Positions 1 to 7,535 of a DNA stretch of 10,627 nucleotides are shown piece by piece (position 1 is the first letter of the stretch; the number at the start of each line of letters is the position of its first letter). The translations under genes were made by a program, and so were the position numbers. The DNA is taken from assembly GCA_025449775.1 (NCBI GenBank), contig JANWIS010000126.1, positions 1 to 10,627 of the forward strand, in the 5' to 3' direction. Source of the stretch: Ignavibacteriaceae bacterium (GTDB lineage: Bacteria; Bacteroidota; Ignavibacteria; Ignavibacteriales; Ignavibacteriaceae). A model generated the notes under the pieces. That model saw only the letters and a program-made list of their open reading frames with translations, did no database searches and was not told the origin of the DNA.

Positions 1-225
1 CAAAGGGAGAGTAAATACTTTTCTTTGCAGTAGAAAATATTCTCTCAGCTGTATGAAGGCTTGTAACATCCTATCATCTTCAGAAGATATTTGAGTTACA
101 CCGGCAAGTTTTCCAGATTCTTGATTTTTATTTATCAGAATTTTTCTTAAACCAATACGGGAACTGAGTACTTCAATCTTTATTCCCCAAAAATCTTCCG
201 AAGCAAAAAATAGTTCTCTGTTCAT
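1..225 (-). CDS. ogt: Methylated-DNA-[protein]-cysteine S-methyltransferase, N-terminal part (runs off the left edge)
   Basis: This partial minus-strand frame starts at an ATG whose first base is 225 and stays open for 75 codons to the window edge. O6-alkylguanine-DNA alkyltransferases move alkyl groups from guanine O6 to their own cysteine in a suicidal repair reaction. Only the N-terminal RNase H-like domain is visible. The best evidence is the end of that domain: a run around residues 53-75 with QLREYF, then a basic stretch, then FTLPL, matching the family pattern QLxEYFxGxRxxFxLPL. The catalytic PCHRV motif and the helix-turn-helix lie outside the window, so activity cannot be judged. No clear Shine-Dalgarno site precedes the ATG. 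It lies 91 bases downstream of nfu on the same strand and could be co-transcribed with it. The family call rests on one motif but fits well. Confidence 0.78.
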   Translation of the reverse strand, partial: MNRELFFASEDFWGIKIEVLSSRIGLRKILINKNQESGKLAGVTQISSEDDRMLQAFIQLREYFLLQRKVFTLPL

Positions 226-316
226 TTGCCAGTGAGATTATTTATAACGCAGTCTAAGTAAAAATGGAAATGGAAGTTAGCCGGAACGAATCTTTAACAT
301 AAGAAATTAAATTATT

Positions 317-859
317 TTAAGCAGCGACAACTTCGATTGATGGATTTATATCTCTTCTCAGCAAACCTTCAATTGCCATAAGTGTCCCTGATATAGAACT
401 TGGGCAGCTGCCGCAAGCACCCTGGTAACGGATTTTTACTGTGTATCCATCGACTCCCAAAACCTGTAATCCACCACCATCTCCGGCAAGTGCTGGTCTT
501 ACTTTCTGATCAAGCAAGGCATTAATTTTTTTTAACAATTCATTTTCTTCATCAACGGTTGGTGCTGTTATTGTTTCTTCAGGAATTACACTTGGGTCGA
601 ATGATTTTAAGAAATCTATGAACGGTCTTTGGATTTGTCCCCAGTTAGTATCAGGAGATTTTTCAATTGTAACAAACTTATCCATGTAGAACACAGAAAC
701 AACTCCGTTTAAACTAAATATTCCTGATGCAAACGGGTCATTCTTAGCAGAATTTTTATCAGGATATTGTCTTGTTTCAAAATTTAGCAGTTTTTTATTC
801 AGGATAAATTTTAATGCCTGAGGGTTTGGTGTTAAATCAACATCTTCTACCATCAACAT
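317..859 (-). CDS. nfu: NifU-like iron-sulfur cluster scaffold/carrier (Nfu type)
   Basis: A 180-residue protein in the two-domain Nfu layout. An N-terminal Nfu_N domain (about residues 4-90, opening with TPNPQALKF and including FASGIFSLNGV) is joined by an acidic linker (about 91-105) to a NifU C-terminal domain (about 106-176). The latter carries RPALAGDGGG and the cluster-binding CxxC in GACGSCPSS (Cys149 and Cys152). Known family members accept a 4Fe-4S cluster from the SUF or ISC scaffold and deliver it to client apoproteins in the cytoplasm. The length is normal for the bacterial and organellar two-domain form. The ATG at 859 is chosen because GAGG lies 5 bases upstream; a second in-frame ATG two codons later is possible but more poorly spaced. 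It is divergent from the asparaginase gene. No suf or isc genes are in view. Confidence 0.93.
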   Translation of the reverse strand: MLMVEDVDLTPNPQALKFILNKKLLNFETRQYPDKNSAKNDPFASGIFSLNGVVSVFYMDKFVTIEKSPDTNWGQIQRPFIDFLKSFDPSVIPEETITAPTVDEENELLKKINALLDQKVRPALAGDGGGLQVLGVDGYTVKIRYQGACGSCPSSISGTLMAIEGLLRRDINPSIEVVAA

Positions 860-864
860 GATTA

Positions 865-868
865 CCTC
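865..868 (-). promoter_or_regulatory. Ribosome binding site of nfu
   Basis: On the minus strand GAGG sits 5 bases before the ATG at 859. This spacing favours that ATG over the in-frame ATG two codons later. Confidence 0.6.
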
Positions 869-880
869 ATTTTTTTTCTT

Positions 881-911
881 GAAAGTTAGTCTAACGAAGA
901 ATCATCATCAA
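881..911 (-). promoter_or_regulatory. Candidate Bacteroidota-type promoter for nfu
   Basis: Read on the minus strand there is TTG (911-909), 20 bases, then TAACTTTC (888-881). This matches the Bacteroidota housekeeping -33/-7 consensus TTG-N(about 17-23)-TAnnTTTG at all but the last base. The -7 element lies about 21 bases before the nfu start. The same 20-base spacing appears in the candidate at 7536-7566. It is pattern matching only, in an AT-rich spacer. Confidence 0.35.
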
Positions 912-1011
912 GCTAATTAAGGGTATATTAGCAGTGAAAGTAGTTAAATGGCATTTTCTTAAAATTATTTTAACTTTTATAACTGAATCTTAATTAATAA
1001 TACCCGAGAAT

Positions 1012-2016
1012 ATGGTGAAAAAAAAGAAAAATATTTTAATTGTTTTTACAGGCGGCACCTTTTCAATGAAAATTGATAAGAAAAATACTGGTGGTGCAAT
1101 TCCACGGTTTTCGGGAAAAGAATTATTGAAAAAAATACCCGAGGCGAACGAGCTGGCTAATATTTCCAGCTATGATTTTGGAAAATATCCGGGACCTCAT
1201 GTCACTCCGGAAATAATGATTGATCTTTCCAGAAAGTTGAAAAGAAAATTATCTAAAAACAATTTTGATGGAGTAATTATAACTCACGGAACAGATACAC
1301 TTGAAGAAACTGCTTCCCTTATTGATTTAACAATCAACTCAAATATACCAATTGTGTTTACCGGATCTATGAAAAACAGCTCTGAACGGAATTGGGATGG
1401 TCCTAAAAACCTTGTGGATTCAATACGGGTTTGCTTAAGTGAGAGCTCAAAGAATAAAGGTGTACTAGTCTGCATGAATGGTGAACTTAATGCTGCAAGC
1501 GAAGTAACCAAAATATTTTCAAATGAGTTTGAAACTTTTCAAAGTCTTGATTTTGGTTTTCTCGGGTTTGTAAGGAATGGAAAAGTAATTTATAACAGAA
1601 TGCCCAAGTATCTTGAAACGATCAGAACAGAAAAAATTAATCCTAAAGTAGATCTCCTGACTGTATATGCAGGAATGGATGAAAAATTTTTCAGGCATTC
1701 GGCAGATTCCGGTGCAGAAGGGTTGGTTATTGAAGCCTTAGGTATTGGTAATGTTCCTCCTTTGGCTTTTAAAGGTGTTGAGTACGTAATTAAAAAAAAT
1801 ATTCCTGTTGTACTGGTTTCAAGATGTCCTGCCGGAGAAACGGATGACATTTACAGTTATCCTGGAGGAGGAAAACATCTTCATAATCTTGGAGTTATTT
1901 TTACTGATTACCTTAACGGACAGAAGGCTAGAATAAAATTAATGCTTGCTCTTACAAAGACAACTGACAGGAAAATTCTTGCAAAACTTTTTGAAGGAAA
2001 GATAAAGGAGATTTAA
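1012..2016 (+). CDS. L-asparaginase (asparaginase/glutaminase family)
   Basis: A 334-residue cytoplasmic-type asparaginase with no signal peptide; it hydrolyses L-asparagine to aspartate and ammonia. Both family signatures are present: FTGGTF near the N-terminus (nucleophilic Thr16) and THGTDTLEETA (about 91-101, with Thr94-Asp95). Lys167 in the VTK motif completes the proton-relay set. GKYPGPHVTPE (about 57-67), GSMKNSSERNWDGP (about 118-131) and the FGFLGFVRNGKV stretch place it in a widespread bacterial subfamily with PGPHxTP in place of the serine loop of E. coli asparaginase II. I therefore use no symbol such as ansA or ansB. The ATG at 1012 has only a weak upstream GAG. Its stop overlaps the end of convergent murI by 4 bp. 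Glutaminase side activity cannot be judged from sequence alone. Confidence 0.93.
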   Translation: MVKKKKNILIVFTGGTFSMKIDKKNTGGAIPRFSGKELLKKIPEANELANISSYDFGKYPGPHVTPEIMIDLSRKLKRKLSKNNFDGVIITHGTDTLEETASLIDLTINSNIPIVFTGSMKNSSERNWDGPKNLVDSIRVCLSESSKNKGVLVCMNGELNAASEVTKIFSNEFETFQSLDFGFLGFVRNGKVIYNRMPKYLETIRTEKINPKVDLLTVYAGMDEKFFRHSADSGAEGLVIEALGIGNVPPLAFKGVEYVIKKNIPVVLVSRCPAGETDDIYSYPGGGKHLHNLGVIFTDYLNGQKARIKLMLALTKTTDRKILAKLFEGKIKEI

Positions 2017-2843
2017 TTTTCTAAAGTCAGCATTTCAAGATCTACTTTATGCACGTGATCGATTTGCTTACCTAGAAACAGCTCAGCCACTTCTTTGAAC
2101 TTTACAGGAATATCGCTTACATAATATTCATGCTCGCCATCAGTTTCAGCATCAGAAATCAAGTCTGATTTTTCAAGCTCACTCTTAATGAGTTCTGAAG
2201 AAGCTACTCCAGAATCAATAAGCATTACGTTTGAACCAATAACCTTTTGAATTACTTCGGCAAGTATCGGGTAATGGGTGCAACCAAGCACTAGTGTATC
2301 AATTCCTAAATCACGAAATTCATGTAAGTATTCTTCAGCTATTTCAAAAGTTGCACGGTGTTCAATCCATCCTTCTTCAGCAATAGGAACAAAAAGCGGG
2401 CACGACTTTTCAAATACAATTGCATTTTTATTCATCCTTTTTATTTCAGATGAATAAGCCATGTTCCCAACTGTTGCTCGTGTACCGATGACACCAATTT
2501 TTTTATTACGACTTTTTTCCAAAGCCATTTTCGAACCGGGTTCTATCATCCCGATGATTGGAATGTCAAAAATTTTTCTTAATTCAGGAATCGCAATTGA
2601 GGATGCAGTATTGCATGCTACAATTATTGCTTTTACATTTTTATTAAGCAGAAATCTTGAATTCTGTATTGAGTATTCAGTCACTGTGGAATTGGATTTT
2701 GAACCATAAGGAACTCTTGCTGTATCACCGAAGTAAATAATATTTTCTTTTGGAAGAGTCGAAGCTAATCTTTTTACAACTGTTAAACCTCCGATTCCTG
2801 AATCGAAAACTCCGATTGGTTTTTGTTTATCTGAATTGCTCAA
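2013..2843 (-). CDS. murI: Glutamate racemase
   Basis: A 276-residue protein of normal length that interconverts L- and D-glutamate, supplying D-Glu for peptidoglycan in the cytoplasm. The N-terminal signature GVFDSGIGGLTV (11-22) carries the conserved Asp14-Ser15. The two catalytic cysteines are Cys77 in VACNTAS and Cys188 in LGCTHYP. YFGDTARVPYGSKS (37-50) and IGVIGTRATV (116-125) are also typical. The start is TTG: an in-frame TAA lies two codons upstream and no Met precedes the GVFDSG motif, while AGGA sits 6 bases before the TTG. It is the last gene of the queC-queF-glnD-murI cluster, 8 bases after the glnD stop. Its ribosome site overlaps that stop, so translational coupling is likely. 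Confidence 0.96.
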   Translation of the reverse strand: MSNSDKQKPIGVFDSGIGGLTVVKRLASTLPKENIIYFGDTARVPYGSKSNSTVTEYSIQNSRFLLNKNVKAIIVACNTASSIAIPELRKIFDIPIIGMIEPGSKMALEKSRNKKIGVIGTRATVGNMAYSSEIKRMNKNAIVFEKSCPLFVPIAEEGWIEHRATFEIAEEYLHEFRDLGIDTLVLGCTHYPILAEVIQKVIGSNVMLIDSGVASSELIKSELEKSDLISDAETDGEHEYYVSDIPVKFKEVAELFLGKQIDHVHKVDLEMLTLEN

Positions 2844-2849
2844 TTTTTA

Positions 2850-2853
2850 TCCT
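2850..2853 (-). promoter_or_regulatory. Ribosome binding site of murI overlapping the glnD stop
   Basis: AGGA on the minus strand shares its first two bases with the glnD TAG and stands 6 bases from the TTG of murI. It supports the non-ATG start and suggests that ribosomes ending glnD feed murI. Confidence 0.6.
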
Positions 2854-5416
2854 ATAATAATTTTGATATTGCAGAAGTTAATTCACTCTTGATGAACTCA
2901 TAATCATTCGGAGAAATCTTTTTGCCATTCCTGTCGAGAACATAAAATGCATCGATTATTTCATCACCTTGTGTTAAAATTTTTGCGAAAAAAATATTTA
3001 AACCCAGTTCATTCATTTTGCTTGTTACATTATAAAGAAAACCGAGACGATCGGGCGAATGAACATCAATAATGGTAAACTTTTCATGATTTTCAAATGC
3101 AATTTTAACATTTCCTTTTTTCTTGAATAGTTTGTTTTCTAATCTCCACCATTTTGTTTTTAATGAAGCAACTTCTTTGCCAATCTGTAAATGTCCGTCA
3201 ACAGCCAGATTCATGTCGTCTTTTATTTTTGCAAACTTTTCTTGTTCGAGCTTTTTATGCGAACGGAAGTCGGTCACATTGAAGCTGTCAATTACAATCC
3301 CATCTTTACCTGTAAAAATTTTAGCATCGTGTATGTTTATATCATTTATTGCCAGTACACCGCATAACTTTGAAAGTAGTGACGGAAAATCTTTTGTAAT
3401 AACACTTATTCCTGTATAACCATTCGATTCAGAAAATAAAACTGAGATTGAATTACCTTTGTTTATCTCTTCAATATGTCTTGCAATTTCTCCCGCTGTA
3501 AAATGATGTGAATAAGAGATGTCATCTATCGAATCTATATGATCTTTAATATGAGCTTCCGGTAAATGAGGTGAATGTCTGCTTATTTCTTCCGGGACAG
3601 AATAGGTTGTTGAGAAAAGTAATTCTTCACCGGAAATCTGTTCCTCGAGCATTGCTCTTGTTTTTCTGTAAAGTTCTGCAAGCAGTTCACTTTTCCAGTT
3701 CGTCCAGACAACCGGGTTTACAGCAGAAAGATCTGCATACGTTAAAAGATAAAGTTGTTCAAGCTCTTCTATTGAATTGAATCTTGATGTAAAATTATTG
3801 AGTGTTTCAGGGTCGTTAAGATTTCTTCTGAAAGCAGTACGTTCCATAACAAGGTGGTTGTAAACAAGAAATGATACGGTATTAATTTCAACATCGCTGT
3901 AACCCATCCGGTACATAATTGATGATGCAAGTTCGGCACCGATAATTTCGTGACCACTGATATTAATTGGCTTTGCAATATCATGAAGCAGAAGTCCGAT
4001 AAATAATTTTTCTTTGTCTTTAAGATTATTAAATATTTTCCCAAGCTGGCTATTCTCATTTGCCAGCTTTTCCACATTTTGAATGGCAATGAGAGTATGT
4101 TCATCGGCTGTGTATGAATGATAAACTCCGTGTTGCAGAAAACCGTTCAGCTCTTTAAACTCAGGAAGGAACGCACCGAGAACACCGAGTTCATTCATTA
4201 CATAAAGTGTTTGACCAACATTTGAAGGCAGTTTGAGTATTTCTCTGAAAAAAACTGAAGATTCACTTTCTTGTGTTTGATCCCTGTCAGAATTTTCAAA
4301 TCTATCTATTATCACTGCCCTGAGGGATTCATCAAACCGGGCTGAATAAAGTCCACGGTAATAAAATCCACGAAGAACATCCGACATTTTTAACTGGGAA
4401 TTGTTACGTATCGAAATCACTTTTCCTTTTAACTCGAAATCATCATCAAGGGGAATTGATAAGGAATCTGGTAATGCAGTAAGAGTATCTTCATAGAATT
4501 TTTTTGCCATCGATTTTGAAAAACGATTTAGTATAACTGCCGAATTAAAATAGATTTTCATAAAATCTGTCAGCAAATCTTCGTCATAACCAAAAATTTT
4601 TGCAATCCTTATCTGCTCATTAAATTCAAACCGGTCATTTTTTTGTTCTGATTCCAGGTGCATTAAGTTTCTCACAGAAAGAATCAGCTTGTAACTGCTT
4701 AGCAGCCGGTTGCATTCATCACTTGATGTAATTTTATTCTGGTTAATAATTTTTAAAAAGGTTTCGGTCTCTGTTGCTTCCTGCTGTTTGTGAAGCATTT
4801 CACCTCTTGAAAAAATAAACATCCACTCAACTACCTGCAGATCTCTCAATCCTCCTGCAGAGAGCTTTACATTCGGCTCAAGTATTTTGGGTGAGTCCCC
4901 GAATTTTTTATATCTCTGGTCACTGTCATCGATTAATCTTTTTATCAGATCAGCTTTAACATGATCTTTAAGAGTTTTAAGAAGTTCTTTATTCCAGTTG
5001 GTATAAATTTTTTCCGAGCCGAGCAAATAACGTGTTTCGAAAAGCTGGGTAAAAGTATGAAGGTCAGACAATAAATATTTTTGAATATCAGAAAAATCTC
5101 TTACTGTATGAGAAACCTCCAAACCATTATCCCAGAATTTTGTAACTAAATCAGAAATTTCTTTGGCATTTTCTTCAACTGATTCAGCTATAAAAATAAT
5201 ATCGATATCTGAACAGGGTGAAAGCTCTCTTCTGCTAAAGCTGCCGGCTGATGAAACAACAAAATTAATTTTCTCAGCTCCTGCAATTGCACGAATAAAT
5301 TCTTCGGTCAACAAGCTATATTCTTTGCTGAACTTTAGAGCATCTGCCTGCTTGGTATTTGCTGTAAAAAGTTCATCACGTTTTAATTGAAATATTTTCT
5401 TTATCTCAGGTTTCAA
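2852..5416 (-). CDS. glnD: [Protein-PII] uridylyltransferase / uridylyl-removing enzyme
   Basis: This 854-residue bifunctional nitrogen sensor attaches UMP to PII proteins when glutamine is low and removes it when glutamine is high. All four parts are visible in the family order. The nucleotidyltransferase core has GSFSRRELSPCSDID (58-72), with the Asp70-x-Asp72 pair. A helical region contains NVKLSAGGLRDLQ (182-194). The HD domain has YHSYTADEHTL (432-442) and LLLHDIAKP (475-483), with His478-Asp479. Two ACT domains, about 668-745 and 779-850, are the expected glutamine-sensing modules. The length is close to the proteobacterial enzyme. The start is a TTG with a poor ribosome site; an in-frame TAA two codons upstream and the lack of an early Met leave no better choice. 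It follows queF by 36 bases and ends in TAG. No PII gene (glnB/glnK) is in the window. Confidence 0.94.
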   Translation of the reverse strand: MKPEIKKIFQLKRDELFTANTKQADALKFSKEYSLLTEEFIRAIAGAEKINFVVSSAGSFSRRELSPCSDIDIIFIAESVEENAKEISDLVTKFWDNGLEVSHTVRDFSDIQKYLLSDLHTFTQLFETRYLLGSEKIYTNWNKELLKTLKDHVKADLIKRLIDDSDQRYKKFGDSPKILEPNVKLSAGGLRDLQVVEWMFIFSRGEMLHKQQEATETETFLKIINQNKITSSDECNRLLSSYKLILSVRNLMHLESEQKNDRFEFNEQIRIAKIFGYDEDLLTDFMKIYFNSAVILNRFSKSMAKKFYEDTLTALPDSLSIPLDDDFELKGKVISIRNNSQLKMSDVLRGFYYRGLYSARFDESLRAVIIDRFENSDRDQTQESESSVFFREILKLPSNVGQTLYVMNELGVLGAFLPEFKELNGFLQHGVYHSYTADEHTLIAIQNVEKLANENSQLGKIFNNLKDKEKLFIGLLLHDIAKPINISGHEIIGAELASSIMYRMGYSDVEINTVSFLVYNHLVMERTAFRRNLNDPETLNNFTSRFNSIEELEQLYLLTYADLSAVNPVVWTNWKSELLAELYRKTRAMLEEQISGEELLFSTTYSVPEEISRHSPHLPEAHIKDHIDSIDDISYSHHFTAGEIARHIEEINKGNSISVLFSESNGYTGISVITKDFPSLLSKLCGVLAINDINIHDAKIFTGKDGIVIDSFNVTDFRSHKKLEQEKFAKIKDDMNLAVDGHLQIGKEVASLKTKWWRLENKLFKKKGNVKIAFENHEKFTIIDVHSPDRLGFLYNVTSKMNELGLNIFFAKILTQGDEIIDAFYVLDRNGKKISPNDYEFIKSELTSAISKLL

Positions 5417-5452
5417 ATTTTACTTTTTAAAAGACAGGGTTTCGAAAAGTTG

Positions 5453-5818
5453 TTACTTATTAAATTTATCACTGTAAAATTCGGCTTCGATGATTGAGGA
5501 GATTCCGCCTCTGACATTAAACTCAGCGGTGATTAACATATAACGCGGTTTGCATGTAGCAACCAGGTCATTTAAAATTTTATTCGTTGCACTTTCATAA
5601 AACAATCCGTCGTTGCGATAAGAATTGAGATAGAGTTTCAATGATTTTAGTTCAATACAGAGTTTGTCCGGCACATATTCAATAGTAATAGTACCGAAAT
5701 CAGGCTGACCTGTTTTAGGACAAAGCGATGTGAACTCGGGTGCTTTATGAACGATTGTATAATCCCTTTCGGAAAATTCGTTTTTGAATGTCTCGAGTAT
5801 TTTTATTTTGTTCTTCAT
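5453..5818 (-). CDS. queF: NADPH-dependent 7-cyano-7-deazaguanine reductase (short form)
   Basis: A 121-residue QueF of the single-domain T-fold type. It reduces the nitrile of preQ0 to the aminomethyl of preQ1 in queuosine synthesis. EFTSLCPKTGQPDFGTI (about 28-44) holds the nucleophilic Cys33 and the conserved Asp40. ELKSLKLYL (56-64) fits the QueF signature E(S/L)K(S/A)xK(L/Y)(Y/F/W). Glu75 of GLFYE is the conserved substrate-binding Glu. The residue before it is Tyr74, where B. subtilis and E. coli enzymes have His. It is shorter than the B. subtilis protein (165) at both ends, mainly the N-terminus, but keeps the core, including RGGIS (103-107). It starts with ATG 12 bases after the queC stop, and the two enzymes act in sequence. 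Confidence 0.94.
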   Translation of the reverse strand: MKNKIKILETFKNEFSERDYTIVHKAPEFTSLCPKTGQPDFGTITIEYVPDKLCIELKSLKLYLNSYRNDGLFYESATNKILNDLVATCKPRYMLITAEFNVRGGISSIIEAEFYSDKFNK

Positions 5819-5830
5819 ATCTTTTTAGGA

Positions 5831-6538
5831 TTAGTTAAATACATCTAAATAGTTTGGTTTAGTTTTGTAACTGATTGGATCTTCCAGTCCGGCTTTCTGG
5901 AAACCTCTCAAACGAAGTGCACAACTGTCGCAAACGCCGCAAGCTTCGTCTTCATTCTGGTAACAACTCCATGTTAGATGAATCGGTGCATTCAGTTCCA
6001 TTCCTTTCATAATTATTTCTGCTTTTGAAAAATTAATGACCGGAGTTAAAATTTGAATATTTGTTCCGGGCTTTGATCCAAGATCAACCATCTGTTCAAA
6101 GACCTCGAAAAATTCCGGCCGGCAATCGGGATAACCAGAGGAATCTTCAAAAACAGCTCCGATGAAAACAGCTTTTGCCTTTAAAACTTCAGCCCAGCTG
6201 ACACATGCAGAAAGAATATTTGCATTCCTGAATGGTACATAAGATGTCGGAATTTCTTTATTGTTTAAATCAGCTTTTGAAACTGAAATTTTTTTATCTG
6301 TTAATGATGAGCTTCCTATTTTTGAAAGATGATTGAAATCTATTATGAGTCTTTCTTTTACTTTATAATAGTCTGCTATATCATTAAAAGCTTTTAATTC
6401 TCTACTCTCGGTCTTCTGACCATAATTAACATGAGCAAATGCAACTTGGAAACCTTGATTTGCAATTGCTGCAGTCACACAGCTATCCATCCCTCCGCTT
6501 AATGCAACAACAGCTGTATTTTTTGAAGCCGTAAACAT
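5831..6538 (-). CDS. queC: 7-cyano-7-deazaguanine synthase
   Basis: A 235-residue ATP-dependent enzyme that converts 7-carboxy-7-deazaguanine and ammonia to preQ0, the substrate of the neighbouring QueF. The PP-loop motif is SGGMDS (14-19). VPFRNANILS (101-110) and the YPDCRPEFFEVFEQ stretch (136-149) are family blocks. The C-terminal zinc site is complete: Cys192, Cys200, Cys203 and Cys206 in the SCYQNEDEACGVCDSC run. The length is normal. The ATG at 6538 lies 12 codons before the PP loop and has only a weak ribosome site. It is first in the minus-strand cluster and divergent from tpiA, so the promoter should lie in 6539-6731. The partners queD and queE (and folE) are not in the window. Confidence 0.96.
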   Translation of the reverse strand: MFTASKNTAVVALSGGMDSCVTAAIANQGFQVAFAHVNYGQKTESRELKAFNDIADYYKVKERLIIDFNHLSKIGSSSLTDKKISVSKADLNNKEIPTSYVPFRNANILSACVSWAEVLKAKAVFIGAVFEDSSGYPDCRPEFFEVFEQMVDLGSKPGTNIQILTPVINFSKAEIIMKGMELNAPIHLTWSCYQNEDEACGVCDSCALRLRGFQKAGLEDPISYKTKPNYLDVFN

Positions 6539-6691
6539 AATACCGGTTAATTATTTTGCTGAAATTTTTGTGTTAAAATAGTAAAAAGCGTTCTAAGTTA
6601 TTTGGTGAAAATCAGTAAATACAATTTGATTTAGATTTCAAAATGACAATTGATATTTGTTGAAAAATATGCAAAGCCATAAATAATTACT

Positions 6692-6699
6692 TAATTTTG
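6692..6699 (+). promoter_or_regulatory. Candidate -7 element for tpiA
   Basis: TAATTTTG matches the Bacteroidota -7 consensus TAnnTTTG exactly, 32 bases before the tpiA ATG. The nearest upstream TTG (6660-6662) is about 29 bases away, longer than usual, so only the -7 half is supported. Confidence 0.3.
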
Positions 6700-6722
6700 T
6701 CATCAATTTTTTGATAACCACT

Positions 6723-6727
6723 GAGGA
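6723..6727 (+). promoter_or_regulatory. Ribosome binding site fixing the tpiA start
   Basis: GAGGA lies 4 bases before the ATG at 6732. It selects this ATG over the in-frame TTG at 6711, which would add seven residues not normal for the family. Confidence 0.65.
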
Positions 6728-6731
6728 AATT

Positions 6732-7484
6732 ATGCGAAGAAAAGTTATTGTCGGTAATTGGAAAATGAATATGAACTTGCATCAGTCCCAAAAGCTTGTC
6801 TCGGAGATACTTAACGGATTGGGGAAGGAAAGCAAGGTTGAATTAATACTTTGTCCGCCATTTACATCTTTATTTGAAGTAAATTCATTGATTAAAAATA
6901 CTAATGTAAAACTCGGTGCACAGAATATGTATTTTGAAGAGAGCGGAGCTTTTACCGGGGAAGTTTCAGCTGAAATGTTGAAATCAGTTGGATGTGAGTA
7001 TGTCATAATTGGTCATTCGGAAAGACGAGTTATCTTTAACGAACCTGATGAACTCATAAATAAAAAATTAAAAGCAGCCCTTTCAAATGATTTAAAACCA
7101 ATCTTCTGCATTGGTGAATTGCTTGAAAACAGAGAAAATGGTCAAACAATTCAAGTAATTTCAAACCAGTTAAATAAAGGATTGGATGGAATTACTTCTG
7201 AAGAAATAAAAAGAATAACAATTGCATATGAACCTGTTTGGGCAATCGGCACAGGAAAAACTGCAACTCCGCTACAAGCACAGGAAGTTCATTTATTCAT
7301 TCGTGAATCTGTTGCAAAAAAATATTCATCCTCTGTTGGAGAAAATCTTGTTATTCAATATGGCGGAAGTGTAAAGCCGGAAAATTCCGGTGAACTGCTT
7401 TCACAAAAAGATATTGATGGTGCACTTGTCGGTGGTGCTTGTCTTAAAGCAGATTCTTTTCTGAGCATCATTGCCTCAGCTTGA
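6732..7484 (+). CDS. tpiA: Triose-phosphate isomerase
   Basis: A 250-residue TIM-barrel enzyme interconverting dihydroxyacetone phosphate and glyceraldehyde 3-phosphate in glycolysis and gluconeogenesis. All catalytic blocks are intact: GNWKMN (8-13, substrate-binding Lys11), IIGHSERR (electrophile His95), AYEPVWAIGTGKTATP (catalytic base Glu167 and flexible loop 6) and YGGSVKPEN near residue 210. The frame is open from a TTG at 6711, but the ATG at 6732 gives the standard MRRK-GNWKMN beginning and a good ribosome site. It ends in TGA. It is divergent from queC and separated by 121 bases from the next plus-strand gene, which has its own candidate promoter, so it is probably monocistronic. Confidence 0.98.
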   Translation: MRRKVIVGNWKMNMNLHQSQKLVSEILNGLGKESKVELILCPPFTSLFEVNSLIKNTNVKLGAQNMYFEESGAFTGEVSAEMLKSVGCEYVIIGHSERRVIFNEPDELINKKLKAALSNDLKPIFCIGELLENRENGQTIQVISNQLNKGLDGITSEEIKRITIAYEPVWAIGTGKTATPLQAQEVHLFIRESVAKKYSSSVGENLVIQYGGSVKPENSGELLSQKDIDGALVGGACLKADSFLSIIASA

Positions 7485-7535
7485 TTAAAGTTTTGTTGAA
7501 GAAGAATTTATTATGGTGATTCTTTCACTTTATGA

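Larger units (their letters stand above)
6539..6731. other. Divergent intergenic region between queC and tpiA
   Basis: A 193-base AT-rich spacer that must hold the promoters for the queC cluster (minus) and tpiA (plus). On the plus strand, TAATTTTG at 6692-6699 is a perfect TAnnTTTG -7 element, though I see no TTG at the proper distance upstream. I found no convincing minus-strand promoter and no preQ1 riboswitch-like aptamer. Confidence 0.5.

Noticed and set aside
901..909. Short ATC repeat in the nfu-asparaginase spacer
   Set aside because: Three copies of a trinucleotide are expected by chance; no sign of a regulatory array.
3769..4104. Antisense and shadow frames within glnD, murI, the asparaginase gene, tpiA and the GH2-like gene
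   Set aside because: They lack family motifs and ribosome sites and lie wholly inside strongly supported genes in other frames.
6539..6660. preQ1 riboswitch upstream of queC
   Set aside because: Neither the short C-rich/A-rich preQ1-I pseudoknot pattern nor a ribosome-site-hiding hairpin is visible by eye on the minus strand. A covariance-model scan would be decisive.
6711..6731. tpiA starting at TTG 6711
   Set aside because: It adds seven residues unlike the family; the ATG at 6732 has GAGGA at good spacing and gives the normal N-terminus.
7502..7524. Possible terminator hairpin after tpiA (AAGAAT ... ATTCTT)
   Set aside because: Only 6 AT-rich pairs with an 11-base loop and no proper T tract after it; too weak to call.
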